DNA of 64,000 nucleotides, taken from Halorarum halophilum. GTDB lineage: Archaea > Halobacteriota > Halobacteria > Halobacteriales > Haloferacaceae. This document shows positions 17,273 through 26,231 of the stretch, one piece after another. How positions within the stretch are numbered: the first letter of the stretch is position 1; every line of letters starts with the position of its first letter. Both the position numbers and the translations under genes were made by a program. Location: the NCBI RefSeq assembly GCF_013401515.1, contig NZ_CP058529.1:1550001-1614000 (forward strand), given 5' to 3'. The notes beneath the pieces were generated by a model. The model was not told the origin of the DNA, ran no database searches, and saw nothing but the letters and a program-made list of their open reading frames with translations.

Positions 17273-18436
17273 TTACAGTTCGCCGGGGGTCTGCGGGACC
17301 TCGAGGCCCCCGTCGATGATCGACTGGCGGGACTCCGAGATCTGCGTCTTGACGTCCGAGGAGATCTCGCTGCCGAGTTCCGCGCCGTAGACGGCGGCGA
17401 CGCCCTCCTGCTCCAGACCGAGCGCGACGGTCGAACCCGACTGGAACTCGCCGTTCACCTTCGCCTCGACGGCGTTGTAGACGGCGGTGTCGACGCGCTT
17501 GACCATCGACGCGAGGATCACGTCGGCGTAGTTCGACCGCGTCTTGGACTGGTCCTGGTCGACGCCGATCGCGAAGCAGCCGGCCTCCTGGGCCGCCTGG
17601 AAGACGCCCGTCCCGGTGTTGCCCGCCGCGTGGTAGACGATGTCGGCGCCGTCGTTGTACATCGCGAGCGCGGCCTCCTGGCCGCCGCTCGGGTCGTTGA
17701 AGTCGCCGACGTACGTCGTCTTGATGTCCACGTCCGAGTTGGCGTGCTTCACGCCCGCCTTGTAGCCGGCCTCGAACTTCTGGATGAGGCTGCTCTCGAC
17801 GCCACCCACGAAGCCGACGCTGGTCGAGTCGGACTGGGTCGAGCCCGACCCCGCCGAGAACGACTGGGACGTGAGGATGCCCGCGAGCTGGCCGACGAGG
17901 AACGAGCCCTCGTGCTCCGCGAACACGTAGGAGGCGACGTTGTCGCTCTCGACCACGGAGTCGACGATCATGAAGTCCTGGTCCGGGAAGTTGCCCGAGG
18001 TCTCCGAGAGCGCGTCGGCCTGCAGGAAGCCGATGCAGGAGACCAGCCCGTAGTCCGGATCGGTCGACTGGGCGTACTGCTGCTGGTACGTCGCGAACTC
18101 GGAGACCGAACCCGGCTGGGACTCGTCGTAGGAGACGTCGAACTCCTCGGCGGACTGCTTGATGCCGGTCTGTGCCTGGTCGTTGAACGAGCCGTCGCCC
18201 AGGCCGCCGGTCGCGTACACCATCCCGACGTTGAGCTCGGCCGAGCCCTCCGCGGAGCCGCCCGCGCCCGTCCCCTCGTCCGACGTCGCCTCGGTGTCGG
18301 TCGGTTCGTCGGTCGAGCCGTCGCCGTTCCCGGAGGAACCGTCGTCCTCCGGGCCGCCGGTACAACCTGCGAGGCCGACGATGCCGGCCGCGCTGGCTCC
18401 CTTCACGAACGTGCGTCTGTCTATGTCTCGGGACAT
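17273..18436 (-). CDS. BMP-family substrate-binding lipoprotein (nucleoside-type), Tat-exported
   Basis: A 387-residue binding protein starting at ATG 18436. The signal MSRDIDRRTFVKGASAAG is a twin-arginine signal ending in the lipobox GLAGC, so it is folded inside, exported by Tat and lipid-anchored. A Ser/Gly/Asp-rich linker (~30-70) follows, as usual for haloarchaeal lipoproteins. The mature domain shows BMP/PnrA features: VGMVYATGGLGDGSFNDQA at ~70-88, GFVGGVES and IVYHAAGNTGTGVFQAA. PnrA and BMP proteins bind purine nucleosides; a sugar ligand is possible. TATA atttttaaa-like sequence at 18461-18468 gives a nearly leaderless mRNA. The importer genes lie 187 bases downstream. Confidence 0.92.
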   Translation of the reverse strand: MSRDIDRRTFVKGASAAGIVGLAGCTGGPEDDGSSGNGDGSTDEPTDTEATSDEGTGAGGSAEGSAELNVGMVYATGGLGDGSFNDQAQTGIKQSAEEFDVSYDESQPGSVSEFATYQQQYAQSTDPDYGLVSCIGFLQADALSETSGNFPDQDFMIVDSVVESDNVASYVFAEHEGSFLVGQLAGILTSQSFSAGSGSTQSDSTSVGFVGGVESSLIQKFEAGYKAGVKHANSDVDIKTTYVGDFNDPSGGQEAALAMYNDGADIVYHAAGNTGTGVFQAAQEAGCFAIGVDQDQSKTRSNYADVILASMVKRVDTAVYNAVEAKVNGEFQSGSTVALGLEQEGVAAVYGAELGSEISSDVKTQISESRQSIIDGGLEVPQTPGEL

Positions 18437-18460
18437 ACACGTACTCCCGTAGTTAACCCG

Positions 18461-18468
18461 TTTAAAAT
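18461..18468 (-). promoter_or_regulatory. TATA box of the BMP lipoprotein gene
   Basis: Minus-strand ATTTTAAA, 25-32 bases before the ATG at 18436, in otherwise GC-rich DNA. The spacing predicts transcription starting within a few bases of the start codon. Confidence 0.65.
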
Positions 18469-18483
18469 CGTCGTCTCCACGCG

Positions 18484-19890
18484 CTACCGCTCGCCCGCCC
18501 CCTCGACGGCCGCCTCGACGACCCCGGTCACCTCCGCCACCAGCGCGTCCACGTCGTCGCTTTCGGCGTACACGCGGACGTACGGTTCGGTCCCGCTCGG
18601 CCGGACGAGCGCCCACGCGTCGTCCGGGAAGGTGAGTCGGACGCCGTACTCCGTCGAGACGGTCGCCCCGGGGAAGCGCTCGGGGAGCGTCGTCCCGAGA
18701 CGATCCATGACGGCCTCCTTCGCCCCGTCCGGGCAGTCGACGCTCCGCTTCCGGTACGGTCGCTCCGTCACCGGGGAACGGAGGCCGGCGAGGCCGCCGA
18801 TGGCCCCGACGTCGGTGTCCGAGGACTCGGCGGCCGCCTCGGCGACGAGACGGGTCAGCACCGCCGCGCTCGTCACCCCGTCGATCCAGCCGCCGAACCC
18901 AGTGTGGATGTGCTTCCACGGCTCGGCCGCGAACACCACGTCGCCGCCGTCGTCCCGGGCCGACGCGATGCCGTCGTGGAGGTAGCCGAGCGCGACGCGC
19001 TCGACGCGCCCGCCCGCCTCGCGGACGCGCTCGTCGATGCGGCCCGAGGCGTTCGGCGTCGTCACGACGACGGGGTCGGCCGCGTCGCTCTCCCTGACGT
19101 ACAACTCGGCGAGGATGGCGAGCACGGTGTCCTCGTGGACGACCTCCCCCTCGCCGTCGACGAGCACGATGCGATCGGCGTCGCCGTCGTGACCGATGCC
19201 GAACGCGGCCCCGCCGTCCCGGACGAACGCCCGGAGGTCCGCGAGTGACTCCGCGGTCGGCTTCGACTCGCGGCCGGGGAAGTGCCCGTCCACGTTCGCG
19301 TTCAGGGTCACCACGTCGGCGCCGAGCGCGCGGAGGACGTGCGGGGTCGCGAGCGAGGCCATCCCGTTGCCGCAGTCGACGGCGACGCGGAGGCCGTCCG
19401 GGTCGGCGCCGAACCCCGACGCGTACGCGGCGACCGCGTCGCGGTACGTCTCCAGCACGTCGGCCGCGGAGACGTCGCCCCACTCGTCCCAGTGGGCGGG
19501 CGGGACGCCCCCCGCGACCCGCTCCTCGACGTCTGTCTCGGCCGTCTCGGCGTACTCGACGCCGTCGCTGAACACCTTGATGCCGTTGTCGGCAGGGGGG
19601 TTGTGCGACGCGGTGAGCATCACGCCGCGGCGCCCGCGCGAGGCGAACGCGAGCCCCGGCGTCGGAAGCTGGCCGAGGCGTATCACGTCGGCGCCGGCGG
19701 AGGTGAGTCCCGCCTCCACCGCGGCCGCGAGCGACGGGCCGGTGACGCGGCCGTCGCGTGCGACGACGAACTCGTGGTCGCCCACCTCGACCGCCGCCGC
19801 GCCGACGGCGCGCGCCACGTCGAGCGCGAGTTCGGGCGTGACGCGCTCCTCGGCGCTCCCCCGGATACCGGCGGTACCGAACAGGTCCAT
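18484..19890 (-). CDS. phosphohexomutase (phosphoglucosamine/phosphomanno-mutase family)
   Basis: A 468-residue alpha-D-phosphohexomutase. I start at ATG 19890 (MDLFGTAGIRGSAEE), since the family begins exactly there; the in-frame extension to 20070 is not protein-like. Catalytic Ser95 sits in TASHNP (93-98), the Mg loop is DGDADR (235-240), and the C-terminal phosphate-binding loop is RPSGTEPYVRVYAES. It moves phosphate between positions 1 and 6 of hexoses or glucosamine; archaeal members may also act as phosphopentomutase. It stands 47 bases upstream of the BMP lipoprotein gene on the same strand, which may hint at use of imported nucleosides or sugars, but BMP has its own TATA box. Confidence 0.88.
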   Translation of the reverse strand: MDLFGTAGIRGSAEERVTPELALDVARAVGAAAVEVGDHEFVVARDGRVTGPSLAAAVEAGLTSAGADVIRLGQLPTPGLAFASRGRRGVMLTASHNPPADNGIKVFSDGVEYAETAETDVEERVAGGVPPAHWDEWGDVSAADVLETYRDAVAAYASGFGADPDGLRVAVDCGNGMASLATPHVLRALGADVVTLNANVDGHFPGRESKPTAESLADLRAFVRDGGAAFGIGHDGDADRIVLVDGEGEVVHEDTVLAILAELYVRESDAADPVVVTTPNASGRIDERVREAGGRVERVALGYLHDGIASARDDGGDVVFAAEPWKHIHTGFGGWIDGVTSAAVLTRLVAEAAAESSDTDVGAIGGLAGLRSPVTERPYRKRSVDCPDGAKEAVMDRLGTTLPERFPGATVSTEYGVRLTFPDDAWALVRPSGTEPYVRVYAESDDVDALVAEVTGVVEAAVEGAGER

Positions 19891-20190
19891 ACCCGAGGCC
19901 ACGGCTGCGACGCTAAAAGACTCCCCCGAAATCGTCCGCCGAAGGTTCGAATACCGGGACCCGACCAGCGCCCCCGTGACCTGACGAGCAGCCCCCTCCC
20001 GGCAAGCGGTGGTGTCTCGCATCGAAGCGGTGGTCGACGCGGGCGTGTGGCACGCCGGAGGGGTGGACACGACGGGGAGAGAACCCTATTCGGGGAACGC
20101 GACAAGTGCCACCTGCCAGCCCCGAAACCACCAGCCAACCCCCTCGGCACCGCCGTCCGACTTTAGGCGCCAGGGGACGCAGCATCCGCC
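19891..20190. other. 300-base intergenic region, divergent promoters
   Basis: Between the mutase (minus) and acylphosphatase (plus). The plus-side element gactttagg (20159-20167) lies about 25-30 bases before the ATG at 20191. On the minus side gcgacgctaaaagac (19908-19922) has a weak TATA-like core. A tRNA-like ggttcgaat at 19944-19952 has no matching stem. No gene seen. Confidence 0.5.
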
Positions 20191-20499
20191 ATGAGCGACG
20201 CGACAGACGGGAGCGACGCGACCGGGGACCGCGTCCGCGCGCACGTGTTCGTCTCCGGGAGAGTCCAGGGCGTCTACTACCGGGCGAGCACCCGCGACGC
20301 CGCGAGGGACCGCGGCGTCCACGGCTGGGTTCGGAACCTGGACGACGGCCGCGTCGAAGCGGTCTTCGAGGGGAGCCGCGACGACGTGGAGGCCATGGTC
20401 GAGTGGTGCCGGACCGGGAGCGACGCCGCCGTCGTCGAGGACGTCGACGCCGAGTACGGCGACCCCGAAGGGGAGTCGGGGTTCGTCGTCCGGCGCTGA
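20191..20499 (+). CDS. acyP: acylphosphatase
   Basis: A 102-residue small enzyme with the full acylphosphatase pattern: VSGRVQGVYYRASTRDAARD (about 21-40), where the Arg after YY binds phosphate, and GWVRNLDDGRVEAVFEG (about 46-62), where the Asn is catalytic. It hydrolyses carboxyl-phosphate bonds such as acetyl phosphate or 1,3-bisphosphoglycerate. The first ~14 residues are an acidic extension common in halophiles. Single gene with its own promoter. Confidence 0.95.
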   Translation: MSDATDGSDATGDRVRAHVFVSGRVQGVYYRASTRDAARDRGVHGWVRNLDDGRVEAVFEGSRDDVEAMVEWCRTGSDAAVVEDVDAEYGDPEGESGFVVRR

Positions 20500-20553
20500 G
20501 TCGGGCCGCCGTCGGTCGCCGGGCGCCGAGCGACGGGTGACCGGTGGGAGCTA

Positions 20554-23097
20554 TCAGTCCGTCGCCGCGACGTCGCCCGACTTCGCCCGCTCCTCGGTCC
20601 CGTCGTCGGGCGACGGTTTCGACTCCGGTAGCGGCCGATCCGGATCGAATCCGAGTGTGCGGTCCCAGACGACGAGCGCCGACGGGAGCACGAACAGCGA
20701 CGCGAGGAACGAGTAGAGGATCGACAGCGCGGTGAGCACACCGAACTGGCCGAGCACGGTCAGGATTGCGAGCACGAGCACGCCGATGCCCGTCGTCGTG
20801 GTGAGCATGCTCCCCGCGAGCGCGCCGCCGGTGCCGCGTACGGTCCGGTCGAGCGACACGAACAGTCCGTGTTCCCGTCGCTCGTCGACGAACCGGTGGG
20901 TCACGTGGACCGAGTAGTCGATGCCGAGCCCGATCGTGAGCGCGAGGATGGTCGCGGTGAAGGCGTTGAACGAGATGCCCGCGAGACGCATCGTCGCCGC
21001 CACGCCGGCGACGGCGACGAGGATGGGGACGGTGTTCGCCAGCCCCAGCGACGCGTACCCCTCGAGGATCCGGTAGACCACGAGCAGGAAGACGACGGTC
21101 AACCCGAGCGCGATCGCCAGGCTCTGGACGGCAGACTGGAAGATGAGGTCCGAGACCGCCTTGAAGACCACGGTGTTCCCAGTCGCCGTCGCGTCGTCGC
21201 GGTGGCGGTCGGCCATCGCTCGGGCGTCGTCGGTGATCTCGCCCTGGGAGGCGCTCGCCTTCGTCGTGTAGACGACGCGCGCGGACCGGCGGTCGTCCGA
21301 GAGGTACTGGGCGGCCTGGGCGCCGGCGGGCGAGGAGAGGAGCGCGTCGTACACCTGGCCGAGGTTGTCGTCGGGGATACCGTTGCCGTCCGCGTCGTTA
21401 CGGGCGACGAGCTGCCGGAACTCCTCGTCCTCCTCGGCGTGCGACCGGACGACGGTGACGATGCTCGTCGACTCCGCCTGTCGGCCCTCGCTCACGATCG
21501 AGTCCGGTGGGGACTCACCCATCCGGTGGAGTTCCTCCAGCGCGGTGTCCCGTTGCATCCGTCCCTCCACGTACACCGTCACCTGCCCGTCGTTCGTGCT
21601 CTCGAAGTTGTCGTCCAGGAAGTTCAGCGTCGCCACCACCGAGTAGTCCGCCGGGGCGAACGGCTCGGGGAGCGATTCGAGGTACGCCGGCGTCTCCTCG
21701 GGCGGGAGGAAGTCCTCCTGCGAGAAGGACGTGTCCACGCCGGTCGCGTAGGCGCCCGCGGCCAGCGAACTGACGAGCACGACTGCCAGGAAAACGGTCG
21801 GGGCGGCCCGGGCGATGGAGACGCCGCCCGAGAGGACCCGGCTGAGCCGGCTGCCCTCGGCCCCGAGCGGCTTCTGACTGAACGTCGGGATCGGAATCCG
21901 GTCGCGTCGGCGGTCGATCCACACCTTCGCGGCCGGGAGGAACACCCCGAACAGCAGGAACGTGAAGACGATGCCGACCGCCGCGACCACGCCGAAGTCC
22001 TTGATCGGTTCGAGGTCGGAGACGAGGTTCGAGAGGAAGCCGATGACGGTCGTCCCGGTGACGATGAAGAACGCGACGAGCAGCTGTCGGGTCGTCGCCT
22101 CCATCGCGCCATCGACGCCCAGGGCGTCGAGGTCCTCCCGGTACCGGTTCACCACGTGGATGCCGAAGTCGATGCCGACCGCGAGCAGCAGCGGCGGCAC
22201 CGCGATCATCATCTGGTTGAACGGGATGCCCGCCAGCCCGAGGAACCCGAACGTCCAGACGATGGCCATCAGGAGCGTCGCCGTCCCGAGCAGCAGGTCG
22301 AGCAGGTCTCGGTAGGCGACGACGAGGAAGAAGACGATGAACACCACCGCAGCCGGGGTGACGATGAGCAGCGAGTCGACGATGACCTTCGAGAACTCGT
22401 CGGCGAGGATGCCCGACCCGAACACGGTGATGTCGCCTGTATCGCTCGCGACGACTCGTTCGACGCGCTGCTGGATGGGCGTCAGCGGGCTCGTCCCGCC
22501 CTGACCGGCGGCGGAGCCGGACGAGAGGCCGTCGGGGAGTTCGTGCGTGACGACGCCGATGGTCGCCGAGGCGCTCGCGGACTTCCGGTTGAAGTCCGAC
22601 GACACCGAGCCCGTGAACGCCGGGTTGTCGGCGTTCGACCGGACGGCCTCTCGGACCTCGGAGGGGGTGGACCGCTCGAGGGCGCGGATCTGCGCCTCGG
22701 TCGTGCGCGCGGACGGGTCGATGGTCCGGGCGACGACGGCCGCCGCGCTGGAGGTGCTCGCCACCCGCAGGTCCTCGCGCTCCTCGAGCCGGTCCTGCGT
22801 CCGCAACATCCGGAGCATCGCCTGCTTCGAGAGCACGTTCCGGTTCCGCTGGATGAGCTGCGTGCTCCCCGTGTCGGCCTCGAACGACGGGCCGAACTCG
22901 CGCTGGACGTCCGAAAGCGCCTCCTCCGCCGGGATCCCGGAGGCGAACTGCGAGGTACCGGCCTCCGTCGACACGTTACTGAGACCGACGGCGAACACGG
23001 CAGTTACGAGCAGGAACGCGAGCACGACCCGGCCGGGCCGGTCGGTGATCAGGTCGCTCGCACGCTCGACGAGGCGCTCGTGGTCGAACTCGACCAT
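20554..23097 (-). CDS. RND-superfamily exporter (MMPL/HAE2-type)
   Basis: An 847-residue membrane pump with the two-fold RND plan: TM1 (about 22-42), a large outer domain (~45-245), a block of TMs (~247-395), TM7 (~430-450), a second outer loop (~455-660) and a final TM block (~665-815). The motif GIDFGIHVVNRYRE in the first half and GIDYSVHVTHRFVDE in the second carry the conserved GxD within the membrane that moves protons or sodium. Family members export lipids, hopanoids, drugs or polyketides; substrate unknown. It starts 3 bases after the COG1361 gene stops, so they form one operon. Confidence 0.9.
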   Translation of the reverse strand: MVEFDHERLVERASDLITDRPGRVVLAFLLVTAVFAVGLSNVSTEAGTSQFASGIPAEEALSDVQREFGPSFEADTGSTQLIQRNRNVLSKQAMLRMLRTQDRLEEREDLRVASTSSAAAVVARTIDPSARTTEAQIRALERSTPSEVREAVRSNADNPAFTGSVSSDFNRKSASASATIGVVTHELPDGLSSGSAAGQGGTSPLTPIQQRVERVVASDTGDITVFGSGILADEFSKVIVDSLLIVTPAAVVFIVFFLVVAYRDLLDLLLGTATLLMAIVWTFGFLGLAGIPFNQMMIAVPPLLLAVGIDFGIHVVNRYREDLDALGVDGAMEATTRQLLVAFFIVTGTTVIGFLSNLVSDLEPIKDFGVVAAVGIVFTFLLFGVFLPAAKVWIDRRRDRIPIPTFSQKPLGAEGSRLSRVLSGGVSIARAAPTVFLAVVLVSSLAAGAYATGVDTSFSQEDFLPPEETPAYLESLPEPFAPADYSVVATLNFLDDNFESTNDGQVTVYVEGRMQRDTALEELHRMGESPPDSIVSEGRQAESTSIVTVVRSHAEEDEEFRQLVARNDADGNGIPDDNLGQVYDALLSSPAGAQAAQYLSDDRRSARVVYTTKASASQGEITDDARAMADRHRDDATATGNTVVFKAVSDLIFQSAVQSLAIALGLTVVFLLVVYRILEGYASLGLANTVPILVAVAGVAATMRLAGISFNAFTATILALTIGLGIDYSVHVTHRFVDERREHGLFVSLDRTVRGTGGALAGSMLTTTTGIGVLVLAILTVLGQFGVLTALSILYSFLASLFVLPSALVVWDRTLGFDPDRPLPESKPSPDDGTEERAKSGDVAATD

Positions 23098-23100
23098 CGG

Positions 23101-24621
23101 TTATCGCCGGTAGTAGTACGTGCCGGCGCCGAGCAGGACGAGCAGGAGCGCGACGCCGCCGAGAACCGGCAGCGGGAGCCCGCCGCTGTCGGTGTCGTTG
23201 ACGGTAACCGGAACCTTGTACGCGTCGGAGATGCGGGTGTCACCGTCGGCCGTGACGTACTGGAAGTCCATGCTCAGCGGGTACGTCTTCTCGAGAGCGG
23301 ACCCTCCAACGCTCAGGTCGAACGTGATCGTTCTCGTCTCACCCGGCCCCAGTTCGGACACGAACGCCTCGTCGTCGGCGGAGGACAGCGGCGCGTCGGC
23401 GAACAGCTTCGCCGAGACGTCGGTGACGGCGGTGTCGCGGTTGTTCGTCAGTTCGATCCGGAGTTCGCCGCCGGATCCCGGAGCGAACTCGGCGTCGACC
23501 GGGTCGACGACGAACTCGTCGCGCTTCTCCGCGACGTCGACGCGGACGTCGGTCGTGTCAGTCGTCCGCTGTGTGCCCTCGTCGTCGCGGTACTGCATCG
23601 AGAGCCCGAACTGGCGTGTGCCCGCCTCGGCGGCGTCGGCAACCTCGACGTCGAAGTCGAACTCGGCCGACCCGCCCGCCTCGAGCGAGCCGACGGCGAC
23701 CTCCGTCTCGAGGGGCGAGAGGTTCGGGTTCGACGTCTCGAGCAGCACGACGACGTTGCGGGCGGTCCGCTCGCCCGTGTTCGTCACGGTCCCGGAGAGC
23801 GTGCCGTCGTCGCCGACGCGGAGCGAACTCTCGACGTCCTCGACGTCGAACGTCTGCTCGGACAGCGGCGTGAGGCCGAACGAGTGCGTCCGCGAACTCG
23901 TCGCGATGCCGTCCACGTCGTCGTACTGGGCCGTCATGTCGACGGCGTACTCGCGCGTCTCGGCCGAATCGGCGACCGTGGCGTCGACCTCGACGGACTT
24001 CGTCTCGTTCGGCTCCCACTCGCCGACGAACCGCCGGGTGCTCGCTGACTCCGAGAACGTCACGTCGGCGTTCGCCGACTCGAACGTCAGGACGGCGTTC
24101 GAGGCCGTCTCCTCGCCCGCGTTCGTGACGTCCACGGTGACGGTGCCGCTGCCGTCGACCGGGACGTTCGCGTCCACGTCCTCGACGACGAACCGCGCGC
24201 GTTCCTCGATGCGGACCGGGACCGTGACGGTCGTCGTCTCCCGGTCGTCCGTATCGTCGACGTAGTCGACGGTCACGGGGAGGTCGTAGGTCCCGGCCGA
24301 GATGTTGGCCGGCACGTTCACGGTGACGGTCACCGACTGCGGGGCGCCGTCCTGCATCGTCCCGAGCGAGCGCGGCCCGGACCGCACTGAGATGGGTGTG
24401 TCGCCGCCGCGGACCGTCACCTCCACGTCGCCGGCGGTGTCGGCGCGGTCGTCGGGGTCCTCCGCGTCGTTGGTCAACTGGAACGTGAGTTCCTGCGTCG
24501 TCCCCGGCTGGAGGGTGGGCTCGGGGACGCTCGTCTCGAATCGCGCGTCGACCGCGCTCGCGGCGATCGGGACCGTCACGAGCATGACGACGAGAGAAAG
24601 TACGAGGAATCGACGTGACAT
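23101..24621 (-). CDS. COG1361-type exported protein, partner of the RND pump
   Basis: A 506-residue protein with a Sec signal peptide (MSRRFLVLSLVVMLVTVPIA), three to four tandem CARDB/NEW3-like immunoglobulin-type beta domains (about 30-450; repeated NAGEETASNAVL- and NTGERTARNVVV-like units) and one C-terminal helix (LPLPVLGGVALLLVLLG) ending YYYRR. It is thus anchored outside the cell, facing the RND periplasm-side domains. This pairing of COG1361 protein with an RND transporter recurs in haloarchaea, and the two probably work as a complex, with this part acting like an adaptor. TATA-like actta-agaaac at 24650-24660, and a palindrome at 24679-24696. Confidence 0.87.
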   Translation of the reverse strand: MSRRFLVLSLVVMLVTVPIAASAVDARFETSVPEPTLQPGTTQELTFQLTNDAEDPDDRADTAGDVEVTVRGGDTPISVRSGPRSLGTMQDGAPQSVTVTVNVPANISAGTYDLPVTVDYVDDTDDRETTTVTVPVRIEERARFVVEDVDANVPVDGSGTVTVDVTNAGEETASNAVLTFESANADVTFSESASTRRFVGEWEPNETKSVEVDATVADSAETREYAVDMTAQYDDVDGIATSSRTHSFGLTPLSEQTFDVEDVESSLRVGDDGTLSGTVTNTGERTARNVVVLLETSNPNLSPLETEVAVGSLEAGGSAEFDFDVEVADAAEAGTRQFGLSMQYRDDEGTQRTTDTTDVRVDVAEKRDEFVVDPVDAEFAPGSGGELRIELTNNRDTAVTDVSAKLFADAPLSSADDEAFVSELGPGETRTITFDLSVGGSALEKTYPLSMDFQYVTADGDTRISDAYKVPVTVNDTDSGGLPLPVLGGVALLLVLLGAGTYYYRR

Positions 24622-24678
24622 AGGTTCGATACCTGCGCTTGTCGCCCCCGTTTCTTAAGTCGTCCCAAACCAGCGGAA

Positions 24679-24696
24679 ACTGAATGGCCGTTCAGT
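24679..24696. promoter_or_regulatory. near-perfect 18-bp palindrome, candidate TetR-type operator
   Basis: actgaatggccgttcagt reads as its own reverse complement at 16 of 18 positions. It lies 58-75 bases before the ATG of the COG1361-RND operon and just upstream of its TATA-like element (24650-24660), in an 87-base gap. Size and form (ACTGAA-6-TTCAGT) resemble TetR-family operators. No tetR gene is next to it. Confidence 0.5.
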
Positions 24697-24708
24697 CAGC
24701 GAATTGGG

Positions 24709-25431
24709 CTATCCAGGTTCCGACCCGTACCGCTCCGTGAGGTGGTCGAGCACCGACCGCACCGTCCCGGGGTCGTACGTCCAGACGCCGTAGAAGCGTC
24801 GTTCGTCCGGGGGGTCCCGTTCCTGAGCGAGCAGCGCGCAGGCGGAGTCGGGGGCGCCCCCGCCGTCGTAGACGACGAACCACGACTCGCGGATCTCCGC
24901 CGTCCCTTCCTGGTGGACGGTGACGCCCTCGAGAGGGGGTACCGACGGCTCCGGCGCGCAGTACACGTGGACGTCGAGGTCCCTCGTCGCCAGGCCCTCG
25001 TACACCTCGGTCTGGTCACGGAGGGCCCCCGCGTTCTGGAAGCCGGCGTGGAGTTCGCCCACGCCGTGTCGCCAGGCCCGGTCCTCCATCTCCCTGGAGG
25101 CTGCGAGCAGCTGTCCCACGTCGAAGGAGGTGAACGTCGTGTCCGCCAGGTGTTCGAAGATGGGCGCGAACGGGTGCCCGTCGTCCGGCCGGCCCACCCT
25201 CAGCCCCCGAAGGCGACGGAGATCGACGGCGGCGAGCACCCTGCCGTCGTCCCCGGCAGTGAGAACGGCGTATCCGGAGCGGTTGCTGTCGGTGGTGGCG
25301 ACCTCGATGCGCACCTGCTGGGAGGCGAAGTACTCCTCGAGTTCGGTCCGAATGGACTCCGTCGGCGGGTCGTACAGCGTGAGCCGTTTCTCCCGGCCCT
25401 CCACGTCGTCGATCACGTCCCGGAGAGACAT
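24709..25431 (-). CDS. DICT sensory domain protein
   Basis: A 240-residue soluble protein matching the DICT domain layout (found with diguanylate cyclases and two-component systems). It starts MSLRDVIDDVEGREKRLTLY, then has a TFTSFDVGQLLAASREMEDRAWR segment near the middle and WFVVYDGGGAPDSACALLAQE plus a C-terminal WTYDPGTVRSVLDHL. No kinase, HTH or output domain is fused. In haloarchaea such stand-alone DICT proteins are thought to sense light or redox signals, sometimes near bacteriorhodopsin regulation; nothing of that sort is in this window. Minus TATA cttatac at 25461-25467 gives a leaderless mRNA. Confidence 0.75.
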   Translation of the reverse strand: MSLRDVIDDVEGREKRLTLYDPPTESIRTELEEYFASQQVRIEVATTDSNRSGYAVLTAGDDGRVLAAVDLRRLRGLRVGRPDDGHPFAPIFEHLADTTFTSFDVGQLLAASREMEDRAWRHGVGELHAGFQNAGALRDQTEVYEGLATRDLDVHVYCAPEPSVPPLEGVTVHQEGTAEIRESWFVVYDGGGAPDSACALLAQERDPPDERRFYGVWTYDPGTVRSVLDHLTERYGSEPG

Positions 25432-25460
25432 CGGGTTGGTCCGGGGTTGACGGCGGATTC

Positions 25461-25467
25461 GTATAAG
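25461..25467 (-). promoter_or_regulatory. TATA box of the DICT gene
   Basis: Minus-strand CTTATAC, 30-36 bases before the ATG at 25431, the normal leaderless spacing. Confidence 0.6.
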
Positions 25468-25667
25468 GGTTCCACCCAGGGGCGGGCCATCACTCGTGGG
25501 GTGAAAGAGCCGAGACGTGACTGCTCGGACCGCCCGATCGGCGCCCGAGATAGTATAAACGTATTGTCGGGAATTTCCGCTCGTCGGCGAGCCAGTCGGT
25601 TCTCTCCAGTCGATACCCGTTCAGCGGGGTAGTGACACGGACGTAACCCGGTGACCGGGTTGTCAGC

Positions 25668-25677
25668 AAATAGATAA
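25668..25677 (+). promoter_or_regulatory. TATA-like element of the DoxX gene
   Basis: aaatagataa, 29-38 bases before the ATG at 25706. The rest of the 274-base gap 25432-25705 holds only an AT-rich patch (agtataaacgtattg, 25551-25565), which could be a further promoter core. Confidence 0.5.
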
Positions 25678-25705
25678 GAGTGGCCGGCAACTAGGGACGG
25701 ATGCA

Positions 25706-26140
25706 ATGGATCCCACCATCGTCCTGCAGGCGGAGAGCGTGTTCGACAGCGCGGGCGCCGCCGAGGTCTTCCTCCTCGGTCGCCTGCTGTTCGGCGTCGT
25801 GCTCGTGTACACGGGCCTGAACCACTTCCGGAACACCGACGCGATGACGGGCTACGCCGACGCGAAGGGGCTCCCGGCGCCCCGACTCGGCGTCCTGTTC
25901 TCGGGCGGCATGCTGATCTTCGGCGGCCTCGGTATCACGCTGGGCGTGCTCGTCCCGTGGGCGGCCGGCGCCATCGCGCTGTTCATGATCGTCTCGGCCG
26001 TCGTGTTCCACGACTTCTGGGCCGCCCCCGAGGAGCAGCAGCAGGACGAGATGAACCAGTTCATCAAGAACACGGTCATCGCCGGCGGCGCGCTCGCGTT
26101 CCTCGCCCTCTCGTCCGTGCCGTGGCCGTACAGTCTGTAG
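25706..26140 (+). CDS. DoxX-family membrane protein
   Basis: A 144-residue protein with four hydrophobic helices (about 19-38, 62-82, 85-103, 120-138). The family pattern shows in LLGRLLFGVVLVYTGLNHFRN near the first helix and FHDFWAAPEEQQQDEMNQFIKN before the last. DoxX proteins include the small subunit of an archaeal thiosulfate:quinone oxidoreductase, but most, including haloarchaeal ones, have no proven role beyond a redox link. Single gene, followed after 91 bases by the NAD-kinase relative. Confidence 0.88.
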   Translation: MDPTIVLQAESVFDSAGAAEVFLLGRLLFGVVLVYTGLNHFRNTDAMTGYADAKGLPAPRLGVLFSGGMLIFGGLGITLGVLVPWAAGAIALFMIVSAVVFHDFWAAPEEQQQDEMNQFIKNTVIAGGALAFLALSSVPWPYSL

Positions 26141-26231
26141 ACGACCGGTCGTCCGTCGTCGCCGCGTTTCGATTCGACCGACCGCACCTCCGACCGCGCC
26201 GTTTTTCCGCGGTCCGCACCCACGCCCAGCC

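Noticed and set aside
19944-19956. tRNA-like T-loop ggttcgaat
   Set aside because: Flanking bases do not pair as a T-stem, and no acceptor or anticodon arm is found around it.
20869-24048. Very long plus-strand reading frame (1059 codons) opposite the RND and COG1361 genes
   Set aside because: Arg/Asp/Val-rich shadow of GC-rich genes; no domain pattern, while the minus frames give clear membrane and Ig-type proteins.
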